From the NCBI GenBank assembly GCA_023957995.1, contig JAMLGK010000002.1, forward strand, positions 186,001-250,000: a stretch of 64,000 bases of DNA, read 5' to 3'. The DNA is from Microthrixaceae bacterium. GTDB lineage: Bacteria > Actinomycetota > Acidimicrobiia > Acidimicrobiales > Microtrichaceae. Below the pieces are notes generated by a model that had not been told where the DNA came from, did not search any database, and saw nothing but the letters and a program-made list of their open reading frames with translations. Positions 1 to 8,146 of the stretch are shown one piece after another; position 1 is the stretch's first letter; each line of letters begins with the position of its first letter. Made by a program: the position numbers and the translations under genes.

Positions 1-71
1 GAATCGCGATCATGACCACCTACCATCTCGGACAGGTCGGACTGGTCCTGAGCCTGCTGGGCGCAGCCTGA
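1..71 (+). CDS. C-terminal fragment of an unidentified protein
   Basis: The frame starting at base 3 runs open from the window edge to a TGA at 69-71 and encodes 22 residues ending in a hydrophobic helix with YHLGQVGL. It stops 31 bases before a well-formed ribosome site and start, so it is probably the end of an upstream gene in the same direction. The YH-x-GQ pattern is reminiscent of the last helix of DinB-type proteins, but the fragment is too short to name. Confidence 0.45.
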   Translation, partial: IAIMTTYHLGQVGLVLSLLGAA

Positions 72-102
72 ACGACTCGCCGACGACCGAAGTTGAGGAT
101 CC

Positions 103-1311
103 ATGACGCTGATCGACACCGACTCCATCGATGAAGGGCTCCTGGCGGAACTGGTGGAGCTGCGTCGCAGGATCCACCGCCAGCCCGAACTAGGGCTCGA
201 CCTGCCGTTGACCCAGGAGGCGGTGTGCGCTGCGCTGGAAGGTCTCGGCCTGCAGGTGCGCACCGGTGACGGGCTCTCGTCGGTGGTTGCAGATCTCGAC
301 ACGGGACGTCCGGGGCCCACGATCCTGTTGCGGGGCGACATGGACGCCCTCCCGATGCCCGAGGACACGGGCCTCGAGTTCGCCTCGCAGGTGCCTGGCC
401 GCATGCATGCCTGCGGCCACGACGCCCACACCGCCATGCTCGTCGGGGCGGCGAAGGTACTGACCGCGCAGCGCGACGACCTGGTCGGCCGCGTCCGGTT
501 CATGTTCCAGCCGGGGGAGGAAGGATCCGGCGGAGCCGCAATCATGATCCGCGAGGGCGTGCTCGATGGCGTGGACGCAGCTTTTGCCCTGCACGTGGCT
601 CCGAATCTGCACACCGGGGCCCTGGCTCTGCGGTCCGGTCCGATGCTGGCCGCCACCGATGACTTCGAGATCACGATCACCGGGCGGGGCGGCCATGCAT
701 CGACTCCCCACTGGGCCGCGGATCCCGTGCCGGTGGCCGCTGAGGTGGTCCTCGCTCTGCAGTCGATGATCACGCGCACCGTGGACGCGTTCAACCCGGC
801 GGTCCTCACGGTGGGTCACATCACGGCGGGGACCACCCAGAACGTGATCCCCGAGTCCGCAACCATGGGCGGCACCATCAGGACCGTCGACGAGATGGTT
901 CGCCAGGCTGTGCGCGAGCGCGTCTCCCGGGTCGTGGACGGGGTTGCCTCGGCGCATGGATGCACCGCCTCGATCGACATGGTGCCCGGCTATCCGGTGA
1001 CGCTGAACGACGAGCGGTTCGTCGGGTTCCTCACCGAGGTCGCCAGCGACACGTTGGGTGAACAGCGGGTGTTCGAACTGCCTGCGCCGGTGATGGGAGC
1101 CGAGGACTTCTCCTATGTGCTCCAGCAGGTGCCCGGTGCGATGGCATTCCTCGGGGTCTGTCCTCCCGACGAACCGGACCCGTTCGCGGCTCCGGCCTGC
1201 CATTCCAACCGTATGGTGCTTCACGAGGACGCGATGGCCATCGGGGTGTCGTTGCACGTGGATGTGGCCCGGCGGTTCCTGAACGACCCGCCACCCTCGA
1301 TCGGTGGCTGA
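103..1311 (+). CDS. M20D family amidohydrolase (hippurate hydrolase / N-acyl-amino-acid hydrolase type)
   Basis: A cytoplasmic metal-dependent amidohydrolase that should cleave N-acyl amino acids or related amides. Family metal-site motifs are in order: GDMDALP near residue 77, MHACGHDAHTAM near 102, QPGEEGSGGA near 137, a GRGGHAS dimerisation-domain motif near 197 and the C-terminal MGAEDFSY near 330. At 402 residues it has normal M20D length. The ATG at 103 has a GAGG Shine-Dalgarno at 95-98. The DUF2332 gene follows 39 bases downstream in the same direction and may be cotranscribed. The exact substrate cannot be read from sequence. Confidence 0.9.
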   Translation: MTLIDTDSIDEGLLAELVELRRRIHRQPELGLDLPLTQEAVCAALEGLGLQVRTGDGLSSVVADLDTGRPGPTILLRGDMDALPMPEDTGLEFASQVPGRMHACGHDAHTAMLVGAAKVLTAQRDDLVGRVRFMFQPGEEGSGGAAIMIREGVLDGVDAAFALHVAPNLHTGALALRSGPMLAATDDFEITITGRGGHASTPHWAADPVPVAAEVVLALQSMITRTVDAFNPAVLTVGHITAGTTQNVIPESATMGGTIRTVDEMVRQAVRERVSRVVDGVASAHGCTASIDMVPGYPVTLNDERFVGFLTEVASDTLGEQRVFELPAPVMGAEDFSYVLQQVPGAMAFLGVCPPDEPDPFAAPACHSNRMVLHEDAMAIGVSLHVDVARRFLNDPPPSIGG

Positions 1312-1350
1312 GCCGGTGAGCGGGCCGACCGGACGCTTCGGGCCTGCCTC

Positions 1351-2424
1351 GTGAGTTCGCAGGTGGAGTTGCGAGAGGAATGGGCACTTCGTCTCGCCCA
1401 ACAGGGTGAGGCCTGTGGTGAACTGGGTTCGGATCTGTACCGCAGGCTCCTCGGACTCCTCGCCGAAGAAGTGCGTGTGGGTGCCACCACATGGGACGTG
1501 TTGGCATCAGCGGGGGATCTCCGCTTCGGTCAGGCCGGGCCGCTCCGGCTGCTGGGGGCGGCACATCGGCTCGCTCTGTCGGGGCAGGACCAACAATGGG
1601 CCGCGCTGTTGCCGAGCTGTGGTGGTCGGGTACCTGCCGATGACGGTGTGCTCCTGGTGCAGTGGCGGGCTCTGGTCGAGCGCCGACACGCGGACCTGGT
1701 CGAGGGGATGGGACGCGAGGTGCAGACCAACGAGGTCGGGCGGGCTGCCGGCCTCGCTCTGGCGGCGGCCGAGGCTCGCTTGGGCGAGGCCCGGCTGATC
1801 GAGATCGGCTCCTCGGGCGGGCTCAACCTGCGGCTCGACCGGTTCGAGATCGACCTCGCAGGAGTGGTGCTCGGCCATCCCGAGAGCCCGGTGCACATCA
1901 GACCCGAGATGCGCGCGGAGTTGGGTGGACTACGGCACTCCGGACTGGCTCTGCCGACGGTCACCGGGCGTGTCGGAATCGATCCGTTTCCGGTCGATCC
2001 CTCCTCCGAGGACGGGCGTCTGACGCTCAGGAGCTACCTGTGGCCCGACCAGGTGGAGCGCTTCGAACGCGTATCGGCTGCGATCGAGGTCGCTCGTCAG
2101 GTGCCTGCGGAACTACTCACCACCAGCGAGGATGCCGATACCGCGGAGGTTCTCGAATCGGTGCTCGACCGCGGCGGATCCAGCATCGTGATGCACTCGA
2201 TCGTGTGGCAGTACATACCCACCGAGATGCGTTGGCGGATCACCGAGGCGATGGAGCGTGCGGGTTCCCGGTCGACGACCACGGCCCCGCTGGTGTGGAT
2301 CCGTTACGAACCCGATGAGTGGGACCGGCGGCGCGCAGCGGTCTGGATGCGGCAATGGCCCTACGGCGGCGATCGGCTGGTCGCCCATGTGGACTTCCAC
2401 GGCCGTTGGTTGGAACCTGTCTAG
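1351..2424 (+). CDS. DUF2332 family protein
   Basis: A 357-residue cytoplasmic protein beginning at GTG. It has the layout of actinobacterial DUF2332 proteins: a helical N-terminal half, then the conserved EIGSSGGLNLRLDRF segment around residues 150-165 and a C-terminal half containing HSIVWQY. That Gly-rich segment resembles the SAM-binding loop of methyltransferases, but no activity is established for the family that I can cite. The stop codon shares four bases (CTAG, 2421-2424) with the stop of the convergent pepN gene. Confidence 0.75.
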   Translation: MSSQVELREEWALRLAQQGEACGELGSDLYRRLLGLLAEEVRVGATTWDVLASAGDLRFGQAGPLRLLGAAHRLALSGQDQQWAALLPSCGGRVPADDGVLLVQWRALVERRHADLVEGMGREVQTNEVGRAAGLALAAAEARLGEARLIEIGSSGGLNLRLDRFEIDLAGVVLGHPESPVHIRPEMRAELGGLRHSGLALPTVTGRVGIDPFPVDPSSEDGRLTLRSYLWPDQVERFERVSAAIEVARQVPAELLTTSEDADTAEVLESVLDRGGSSIVMHSIVWQYIPTEMRWRITEAMERAGSRSTTTAPLVWIRYEPDEWDRRRAAVWMRQWPYGGDRLVAHVDFHGRWLEPV

Positions 2425-5084
2425 CGATTCTCTGGCGGGCCATCCTCGGCACCGATCCGTTCGGCCGCTGCCACGGAGGCCCACATGCGCTCCAGGTGCT
2501 GGGACATCGATCTGGCACCGGAGGGCAAGGGATTGGACCTGACGAACGACGCGACGTCTGCTGCCAGGGCCGGATCGGTGAAGCCGCGGATCCCGTCGAA
2601 CATCCGAGGCAGCGCTCCGCTCGGGAAGCGCGTGCGCATCTGCTCGAAGTTCTCCGTGAGGAAGCGCCAGGCGAGCGGTCCCATCTCGGGGTTGGCCAGC
2701 GCTCTGCGCAGGACGTACGGGGCATCCTGGGTGCGCACCTCGGTCAGACACAGGTCCAGGGCACTGCGGAACTGTTCGGGGTCCACCGTGGCCACGAGCG
2801 CTCCGAGATGCCGCTGTTCATCCTGGGGCGTCGAAGCGTTCCTCCAGCGCCGCAGCACCTCGTCGTACTCCTCGGTGGTCGGCGAGTGCGCGACCACCTC
2901 GAGGGCCGCGGCGGTGACGGCGGTGTCCGGTGCCGCGGTGGACCCGACCGGCGAAGCGGAGGAAGCAAACAGCTGTCTCGCCTCTGCTGTGGCCGAAGGT
3001 TCCTCGCCCAGCACCGCCATCACCGACAGCAACGTTGCGGCCACCTCGCCGCGGCGGCCGCGGCTGTCCGCGGTGCTGAAGTCGTCGCGGGGTCCTCGCA
3101 GGGTCGAGCGGATCCAGTCCCGACGGCCGGGGCGCTGCTCGGGTGAGGAGAGTCTGAGCAGTTCCGCCAGGACCGATCCGATCCTGCGCCAGACCGACGG
3201 GTCGGTCTCGCCAGCGTCCACGGCTGCCCGGATGAGCCCGGTCACCTCCCCCGAGTGGAGGTGACCGGCGACCACTCCGAACCAGGTGTCGTCGAGGACC
3301 GAGAAACGCTCGAGCGGAGACTCCACCGCCCCGAAGACCCGTTCTCGCTGTGATCGGGGGAGAAGAACACGGTAGAAGCCGCTCCCGTTCACGTTGGGCC
3401 GAAGGAGTACGTCTTTCGAATCGAGGGGAATCTCGAGGGAGTCCTCGAGCAGGACCCGGTGCAGGGTCTGGTCGGTGGTCGCTGTTGCATCGGTGTCCGC
3501 CCGGCCGATCGACATCGTCATCGGCACCGGCCAGGTCGTGTCGGGGGCCACCCCGATCGTGTCGGTTGGCGCGGCGTCAGCGTCTTGCCGGTCCTGCTGG
3601 TGGTGCTGGACCTCGGAGTGCTGCTCGGCTGAGAGATAGAGCGCCTGCTGCTGGCCCAGCACGAGTGAATCACCGAGGGTCATCTCGACCAGCGGGTGGC
3701 CGCCGGTGAAGATCCAGGACTCGGCGATTCTTCGCACCGGCTCTCCGGTGGCCGCCTCGAGGGCGTCCCAGAGGTCGGTCGTGTCGGTGTTGGCGTGCGC
3801 ATGGAGGCGCAGATAGGAACGGATCCCGTCCCGGAAGGCCTCAGCCCCGAGGTACTGCTCGAACATGCGCAGCACCGAACAGCCCTTCTCGTAGGTCAGG
3901 ATGTCGAACATCGCCTCGGACTCCGATGCGGTCTCGACCTCGAACTCGATCGGACGCGTGCTCCACAGGGCGTCGGTCTCGAACGCAGCTGCGCGGGCCA
4001 GGCCGAACGTGGTCCAGACGTCCCACTCGGGCCTGAACGCATCACTGGCCGACACCTCCATGAACGTCGCGAAGGCCTCGTTGAGCCAGATGCCGTTCCA
4101 CCATTTCATGGTGACCAGGTCTCCGAACCACATGTGGGCCAGCTCATGGTTGATCACGTCGGCGACGCGTTGCAGTTCCATCGGTGTGGCCCCATCGGGG
4201 TCCACCAGCAGCAGTACCTCGCGGAAGGTGATGCAACCCAGGTTCTCCATGGCACCGAAGGCGAAATCCGGTATGGCGACCAGGTCCACCTTGTCGCCCG
4301 GATAGGGCAGGTCGTAGTACTCCTCGAAGAAGCCGAGGGCGTGGGTGGCCACCTCGAGCGCGAACCCACACAGTTCGCGCTTGCCCGGAGGGTGGACCAC
4401 CCGCAGCGCGATGTCACCGTCGCGACCGGGGACCGGATCACCCTCGGTGATCTCCAGTGGACCCACGACGACCGCCAGGAGGTAGCTCGACATCACCATC
4501 GTGGGCGCGAAACGGATCTCGACGCGACCGGCGTGTGCTGGATCGGATGCCGCACGGCGTTCGAGCTCCGCCCCGTTGGACACAGCGACCAGGGCTTCCG
4601 GTACGACGAGGGTGACCGAGAAGGTGGCCTTGAACTCAGGCTCGTCGAAACAGGGCAGGATGCGCCTGGCATGGGTCGACTCGCACTGGGTGACCGCGAT
4701 CCGGCGACGCTCTCCGCCGAGGTCCATCTCAGAGACGTACAGCCCGACGAGGTTCTCGCAGTAGACACCCGAGTACTCGACGAACAACGTCGCCTCGCCG
4801 GCGGGGACCGGCTCGTCGAAACGCAGCTCCACCCATTCCCGCTCGACGTCGGTGGTCAGCTGCGGGGAGCGGGGTGCGGTGGTCCCGTCGAGCTCGAGGT
4901 GGACCGAGTGCCATTCGAGATCGAGGGAGTGCACGTGGAACACCGATGTGGGCTCCGCGACGACGATCCTCAGGGCCACCCTGCCGGCGAAACCGTCGGC
5001 GTCGGGGTCGACCTCCAGGTGCAGGTCGTAGTCGAGCGGCCGGACCGTGCTCGAGAGCCTGTGGGAGCCGTGATCCTGTGCCAT
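2421..5084 (-). CDS. pepN: Aminopeptidase N (M1 family zinc metallopeptidase)
   Basis: Cytoplasmic aminopeptidase that removes N-terminal residues from peptides. The exopeptidase motif GAMEN lies at residues 277-281 and the zinc site HELAH at 313-317 with the third ligand E336 in WLNEAF. A long ERAP1-like helical C-terminal domain completes the usual length of 887 residues. A Gln/His-rich, poorly conserved stretch near residues 475-520 looks like a loop insertion between domains. The start ATG is preceded on its own strand by TACGTT and 8 bases, suggesting a leaderless transcript. It is divergent from the crotonase gene. Confidence 0.95.
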   Translation of the reverse strand: MAQDHGSHRLSSTVRPLDYDLHLEVDPDADGFAGRVALRIVVAEPTSVFHVHSLDLEWHSVHLELDGTTAPRSPQLTTDVEREWVELRFDEPVPAGEATLFVEYSGVYCENLVGLYVSEMDLGGERRRIAVTQCESTHARRILPCFDEPEFKATFSVTLVVPEALVAVSNGAELERRAASDPAHAGRVEIRFAPTMVMSSYLLAVVVGPLEITEGDPVPGRDGDIALRVVHPPGKRELCGFALEVATHALGFFEEYYDLPYPGDKVDLVAIPDFAFGAMENLGCITFREVLLLVDPDGATPMELQRVADVINHELAHMWFGDLVTMKWWNGIWLNEAFATFMEVSASDAFRPEWDVWTTFGLARAAAFETDALWSTRPIEFEVETASESEAMFDILTYEKGCSVLRMFEQYLGAEAFRDGIRSYLRLHAHANTDTTDLWDALEAATGEPVRRIAESWIFTGGHPLVEMTLGDSLVLGQQQALYLSAEQHSEVQHHQQDRQDADAAPTDTIGVAPDTTWPVPMTMSIGRADTDATATTDQTLHRVLLEDSLEIPLDSKDVLLRPNVNGSGFYRVLLPRSQRERVFGAVESPLERFSVLDDTWFGVVAGHLHSGEVTGLIRAAVDAGETDPSVWRRIGSVLAELLRLSSPEQRPGRRDWIRSTLRGPRDDFSTADSRGRRGEVAATLLSVMAVLGEEPSATAEARQLFASSASPVGSTAAPDTAVTAAALEVVAHSPTTEEYDEVLRRWRNASTPQDEQRHLGALVATVDPEQFRSALDLCLTEVRTQDAPYVLRRALANPEMGPLAWRFLTENFEQMRTRFPSGALPRMFDGIRGFTDPALAADVASFVRSNPLPSGARSMSQHLERMWASVAAAERIGAEDGPPENR

Positions 5085-5092
5085 GGGCCGCC

Positions 5093-5098
5093 AACGTA
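5093..5098 (-). promoter_or_regulatory. Putative -10 box of a leaderless pepN transcript
   Basis: TACGTT on the minus strand, followed by eight bases and then the pepN ATG. It fits the TANNNT-N6-8-RTG pattern seen at many starts here. No clear -35 was identified. Confidence 0.45.
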
Positions 5099-5176
5099 GC
5101 CCGGTCCGGTGACGACACCGTGCGCGCAGGGCCGCCGCAACGGAACCGGAGTCGTCAATCCGGGTGCCACAGCGGG

Positions 5177-5182
5177 TACCGT
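5177..5182 (+). promoter_or_regulatory. Putative -10 box deciding the crotonase start
   Basis: TACCGT, then seven bases, then GTG at 5190. The spacing puts the transcription start at or next to the GTG, which supports starting at 5190 and not at the upstream in-frame ATG at 5109. Confidence 0.45.
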
Positions 5183-5189
5183 CGGTGCC

Positions 5190-6032
5190 GTGTACGAATG
5201 CTTCGATGTCTCCATCTCAGACGGTGTCGCCCACGTTCAGCTGAGCCGCCCCGACGAACTCAACACCATGGTTCCGAGCTTCTGGAGCGAACTCCCGGCG
5301 ATCATCTCGGACCTCGACGCGGGGGCCCGGGCGCGCGCAATCGTGTTGTCATCGACGGGCAAGCACTTCTCCGCCGGGATGGACCTGTCGGTCTTCACGG
5401 GCGACAACTCGCTCGCATCGGGTGGCGGTGCCACCGAACAGGGTCGTCGGGCCTCGTTCCTGTGGATGATGGTGCAGCACCTGCAGGACTCATTCACCGC
5501 GCTGGAGCGGGCCCGCATGCCGGTGCTGGCCGCGGTACAGGGTGGTTGCATCGGCGGTGCTGTCGACATGGTGAGCGCAGCGGACATGCGCTACTGCACC
5601 TCCGATGCGTTCTTCTGCATCCAGGAGATCAACATCGGCATGACCGCAGACGTGGGCACCCTGCAGCGGCTGCCCAAGATCATCCCCGAGGGGATTGCAC
5701 GCGAGCTGGCCTACACCGGTGACCGCATGCCTGCCGCCCGCGCCAAGGAGGTCGGGCTGGTCAACGAGGTGTTCGAGGACCACGGGTCGCTCGTCGAGGG
5801 GACCCTCGAGATCGCAGCGCGCATCGCAGCGCATTCCCCGCTGGCGATCTGGGGAACCAAGGAGGCGATCAACTACACGCGTGACCACTCGGTGGCCGAC
5901 TCCCTGCGCCACATCGCCGGTTGGCAGTCCGGCATGTTCGTGGGCGGCGACATGATGGAGGAGTTCGCGGCGAAGGCCGAGGGGCGTTCCGCGTCGTTCG
6001 AGGAGATCCCGTCACGCCCGGAGCACCCCTGA
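5190..6032 (+). CDS. Crotonase-family Delta3,5-Delta2,4-dienoyl-CoA isomerase-like enzyme
   Basis: An enoyl-CoA hydratase/isomerase superfamily protein of 280 residues from the GTG at 5190. The segment GGAVDMVSAADMRYC followed by QEINIGMTADVGTLQRLPK closely matches the dienoyl-CoA isomerase (ECH1) subgroup. The aspartate, glutamate and aspartate that act in that subgroup are all present. It would shift double bonds of unsaturated fatty acyl-CoAs for beta-oxidation in the cytoplasm. An upstream in-frame ATG at 5109 is unlikely because the added residues are not crotonase-like and a TACCGT box sits just before 5190. General enoyl-CoA hydratase activity remains possible. Confidence 0.8.
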   Translation: MYECFDVSISDGVAHVQLSRPDELNTMVPSFWSELPAIISDLDAGARARAIVLSSTGKHFSAGMDLSVFTGDNSLASGGGATEQGRRASFLWMMVQHLQDSFTALERARMPVLAAVQGGCIGGAVDMVSAADMRYCTSDAFFCIQEINIGMTADVGTLQRLPKIIPEGIARELAYTGDRMPAARAKEVGLVNEVFEDHGSLVEGTLEIAARIAAHSPLAIWGTKEAINYTRDHSVADSLRHIAGWQSGMFVGGDMMEEFAAKAEGRSASFEEIPSRPEHP

Positions 6033-6040
6033 GTCGAATC

Positions 6041-7183
6041 GTGGCGTCGAGCTCACGGCGTCGTCGTCGATGGGTCCATGTGCTGCCGTTCGTGGTGCTC
6101 ACGTGTGTGCTCGCGGTGTTGCCCTCTGTGGGAGTCGGAGCCCAGGAACCGTCGCCGGAGCCCACACCCGAGGAGGCCCCGGTGGCCCCTGTGCGCGTGG
6201 CGGTGCGCGAGATCGCCCCGTTCGCCATGGTCGAGGACGGCGACTGGAGCGGATACTCGATCGATGCCTGGGAGGACGTTGCGGCCAAGGGCGACATCGA
6301 CTTCGAGTACGTGGAGGTCGCAACGGTCCAGGAGCAGCTCGACGAGGTCAGTTCGGGTCGGGCCGATGCAGCCCTGGGTGCTGTTTCGGTCACGCGGCAA
6401 CGGGAGCAGGTCCTCGACTTCACACACCCGTTCTACGACTCCGGAATCGGGATCCTCGTCTCGGACCAGGTGAATGAGCGCGGGCTCGGCGACCTTCTGG
6501 GTTCGATCCTGACGAGGGCCCTTCTCTGGCTGTTGGTGGTGTTCATCGTTCTCGTGGTGATCATGGGCCACGTCGTCTGGCTGGTCGAACGCCGGCGCAA
6601 CAGCGATCACTTCCCCCACGACTACGCGCACGGCGTGGTGGAGGGAATGTGGTGGGCCGTGGTCACGATGACCACGGTCGGCTACGGCGACACGGTGGCG
6701 CGTACCCGGGCCGGACGGCTCGTCGCGGTCGTCTGGATGCTGGTGGGTCTGGTGCTGGTGGCCCAGTTCACAGCCGCGGTGACGTCTTCGCTCACCGTGG
6801 AGAAGTTCGACGGCGTGGTGCGCTCGATCGGTGATCTCTACGGCCGCGACGTCGTCACCGTCGCGGGGACCACTTCGCAGGACTACCTCGACACGCTCGA
6901 CCTGCCCGCACTGGCTGTCCCGGACGTCGATGCCGCAGTGCAGGAGCTGTTGGAGGGCAGGGCCGATGCGGTCGTGTTCGACGAGCCGGTGCTGCGCTAC
7001 CAGGCCCGGACAACAGCCAACGGCCAGGCCCACATGGTGCCGAAGACCTACCAACCACAGAGCATCGCAATGGCATGGCGTGATGGGGATCCGCACATCG
7101 AACAGGTCGACCTCGCTCTTCTCGGGATGCGGGAGGAGGGTGTCCTGGAGACACTCGACCAACAGTGGTTCGGCACCGAATGA
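6041..7183 (+). CDS. GluR0-like ligand-gated potassium channel
   Basis: A 380-residue membrane protein. It has an Arg-rich signal sequence (residues 1-35) and lobe 1 of a periplasmic solute-binding domain containing TRQREQVLDFTHPFYDSG. A transmembrane helix follows (about 153-183), then a pore loop with the K+ selectivity filter TVGYGD at 202-207, a second helix (about 217-241), and lobe 2 of the binding domain. This is the layout of the prokaryotic glutamate-receptor channel GluR0. The ligand is likely an amino acid bound outside the membrane. I chose the GTG at 6041, eight bases after the previous stop, because translation there begins directly with the signal peptide. The whole frame is open further upstream. 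Confidence 0.85.
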   Translation: MASSSRRRRRWVHVLPFVVLTCVLAVLPSVGVGAQEPSPEPTPEEAPVAPVRVAVREIAPFAMVEDGDWSGYSIDAWEDVAAKGDIDFEYVEVATVQEQLDEVSSGRADAALGAVSVTRQREQVLDFTHPFYDSGIGILVSDQVNERGLGDLLGSILTRALLWLLVVFIVLVVIMGHVVWLVERRRNSDHFPHDYAHGVVEGMWWAVVTMTTVGYGDTVARTRAGRLVAVVWMLVGLVLVAQFTAAVTSSLTVEKFDGVVRSIGDLYGRDVVTVAGTTSQDYLDTLDLPALAVPDVDAAVQELLEGRADAVVFDEPVLRYQARTTANGQAHMVPKTYQPQSIAMAWRDGDPHIEQVDLALLGMREEGVLETLDQQWFGTE

Positions 7184-7223
7184 GACTCGTCTGCGCCTCG
7201 TCGGAGCGGCCATCTAGCTGAGC

Positions 7224-7236
7224 GGAACAGGGTTCC
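7224..7236. promoter_or_regulatory. Palindrome GGAAC-N3-GTTCC (possible IclR-type operator)
   Basis: GGAACAGGGTTCC is a perfect 5-3-5 inverted repeat ending two bases before the TAGGTT -10 box of the following gene. It has the same half-sites as palindromes at 20927-21002 next to the iclR gene and at 45761-45777. Confidence 0.45.
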
Positions 7237-7238
7237 GG

Positions 7239-7244
7239 TAGGTT
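7239..7244 (+). promoter_or_regulatory. Putative -10 box of a leaderless transcript
   Basis: TAGGTT, six bases, then the GTG at 7251. Confidence 0.45.
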
Positions 7245-7250
7245 CGCCGG

Positions 7251-7913
7251 GTGACCGACGCCCTGCTGATCGCACACATTGCGGTGTTCGGTGCCTGGTT
7301 CGGCACCGACCTGGCGACGTTCTACCTGTCGCGTCAGGTGCTCGACGCCACGGTCGTGGTTCCGACACGTGCACACCTGGCCAAGGTCATGTTGGGGGTG
7401 GAGGTGATCGCCCGCTTGTGCCTGCCGACCACTCTGGTCCTGGGGCTCACCCTGTCGATCGATCTGGGATACGTGAGCTGGCAGCAGTGGTGGATCTTCC
7501 CGATCTGGCTCACCGGGGTGCTCTGGGTGGCGATGGTGTGGGCGATACACCGCGACGGTGGGACCGGAGGCCCCGCGACCAGCCTCACCGGACTGGATCT
7601 GTGGCTCCGCACCCTGGTCTGTCTGGCCGTGCTCGCCGCGGGCGTGGCAACGGTCGTCGCGGACGTGCCGTTCACCGGTGTGTGGTTGGGCGTGAAGCTG
7701 CTCGCATTCGGCACGATCATGGCGATCGGGATCCGCGTCCGGTTCCTGTTGCGCCCCTTCGCTGCTTCGTTCGCCCGTCTGGTCAGCGCAGGGTCTTCAC
7801 CCGAGGCCGAATCGGCGGTTCGCAGAGCGCTGCGGAGGGCCTACCCCTATGTGATCTCGATCTGGGTGATGCTGCTTCTGGCGGTGTCGATGGCGGTCAT
7901 CAAACCGGTGTGA
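7251..7913 (+). CDS. Polytopic membrane protein, DUF2269/CopD-like topology
   Basis: A 220-residue integral membrane protein with about five hydrophobic helices and a conserved N-terminal segment AHIAVFGAWFGTDL. Its first helix resembles that of the 152-residue membrane protein at 46944 (IHILAVAVWFGG), so the two may be distant relatives. The fold resembles DUF2269/CopD-like four-helix membrane proteins, some of which bind haem or copper, but no ligand residues stand out beyond the first-helix histidine. GTG start with a TAGGTT box six bases upstream. Function unknown. Confidence 0.75.
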   Translation: MTDALLIAHIAVFGAWFGTDLATFYLSRQVLDATVVVPTRAHLAKVMLGVEVIARLCLPTTLVLGLTLSIDLGYVSWQQWWIFPIWLTGVLWVAMVWAIHRDGGTGGPATSLTGLDLWLRTLVCLAVLAAGVATVVADVPFTGVWLGVKLLAFGTIMAIGIRVRFLLRPFAASFARLVSAGSSPEAESAVRRALRRAYPYVISIWVMLLLAVSMAVIKPV

Positions 7914-7958
7914 ATCCACCTGCCGCGGTGCTCCCTCGGCGGAACTAGTTTCTGTGCC

Positions 7959-8055
7959 GGAGGTGGACGAGTGCCTGGTGGGCTCCCCGGTCTTCAAAAC
8001 CGTGCGGCATCCGGTGTTCGGGTGCGGGGGGTTCGATTCCCTCCTGCCTCCGCCA
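7959..8055 (+). tRNA. selC: tRNA-Sec (anticodon UCA)
   Basis: A 97-nt selenocysteine tRNA. An 8-bp acceptor stem (GGAGGTGG with CTGCCTCC, two wobble pairs), the loop CTTCAAA with anticodon TCA at 7994-7996, a long variable arm with a 6-bp stem, a T-loop TTCGATT, discriminator G and encoded CCA are all visible. The extended acceptor stem and long variable arm are hallmarks of tRNA-Sec. It decodes UGA when delivered by SelB. It stands about 90 bases upstream of selD and heads the selDAB genes. Confidence 0.97.
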
Positions 8056-8146
8056 CCAGTACCCACCGACATCAGCGCCCACCGCCAGGACCGACCGCCA
8101 GGACCGACCGCGACAGTCTCGGGACCGTTTCGTTCCCCGGAGGACA

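Noticed and set aside
5109-5189. Upstream in-frame start (5109) for the crotonase
   Set aside because: The extra 27 residues are not crotonase-like and the TACCGT box lies inside that stretch, seven bases before the GTG at 5190.
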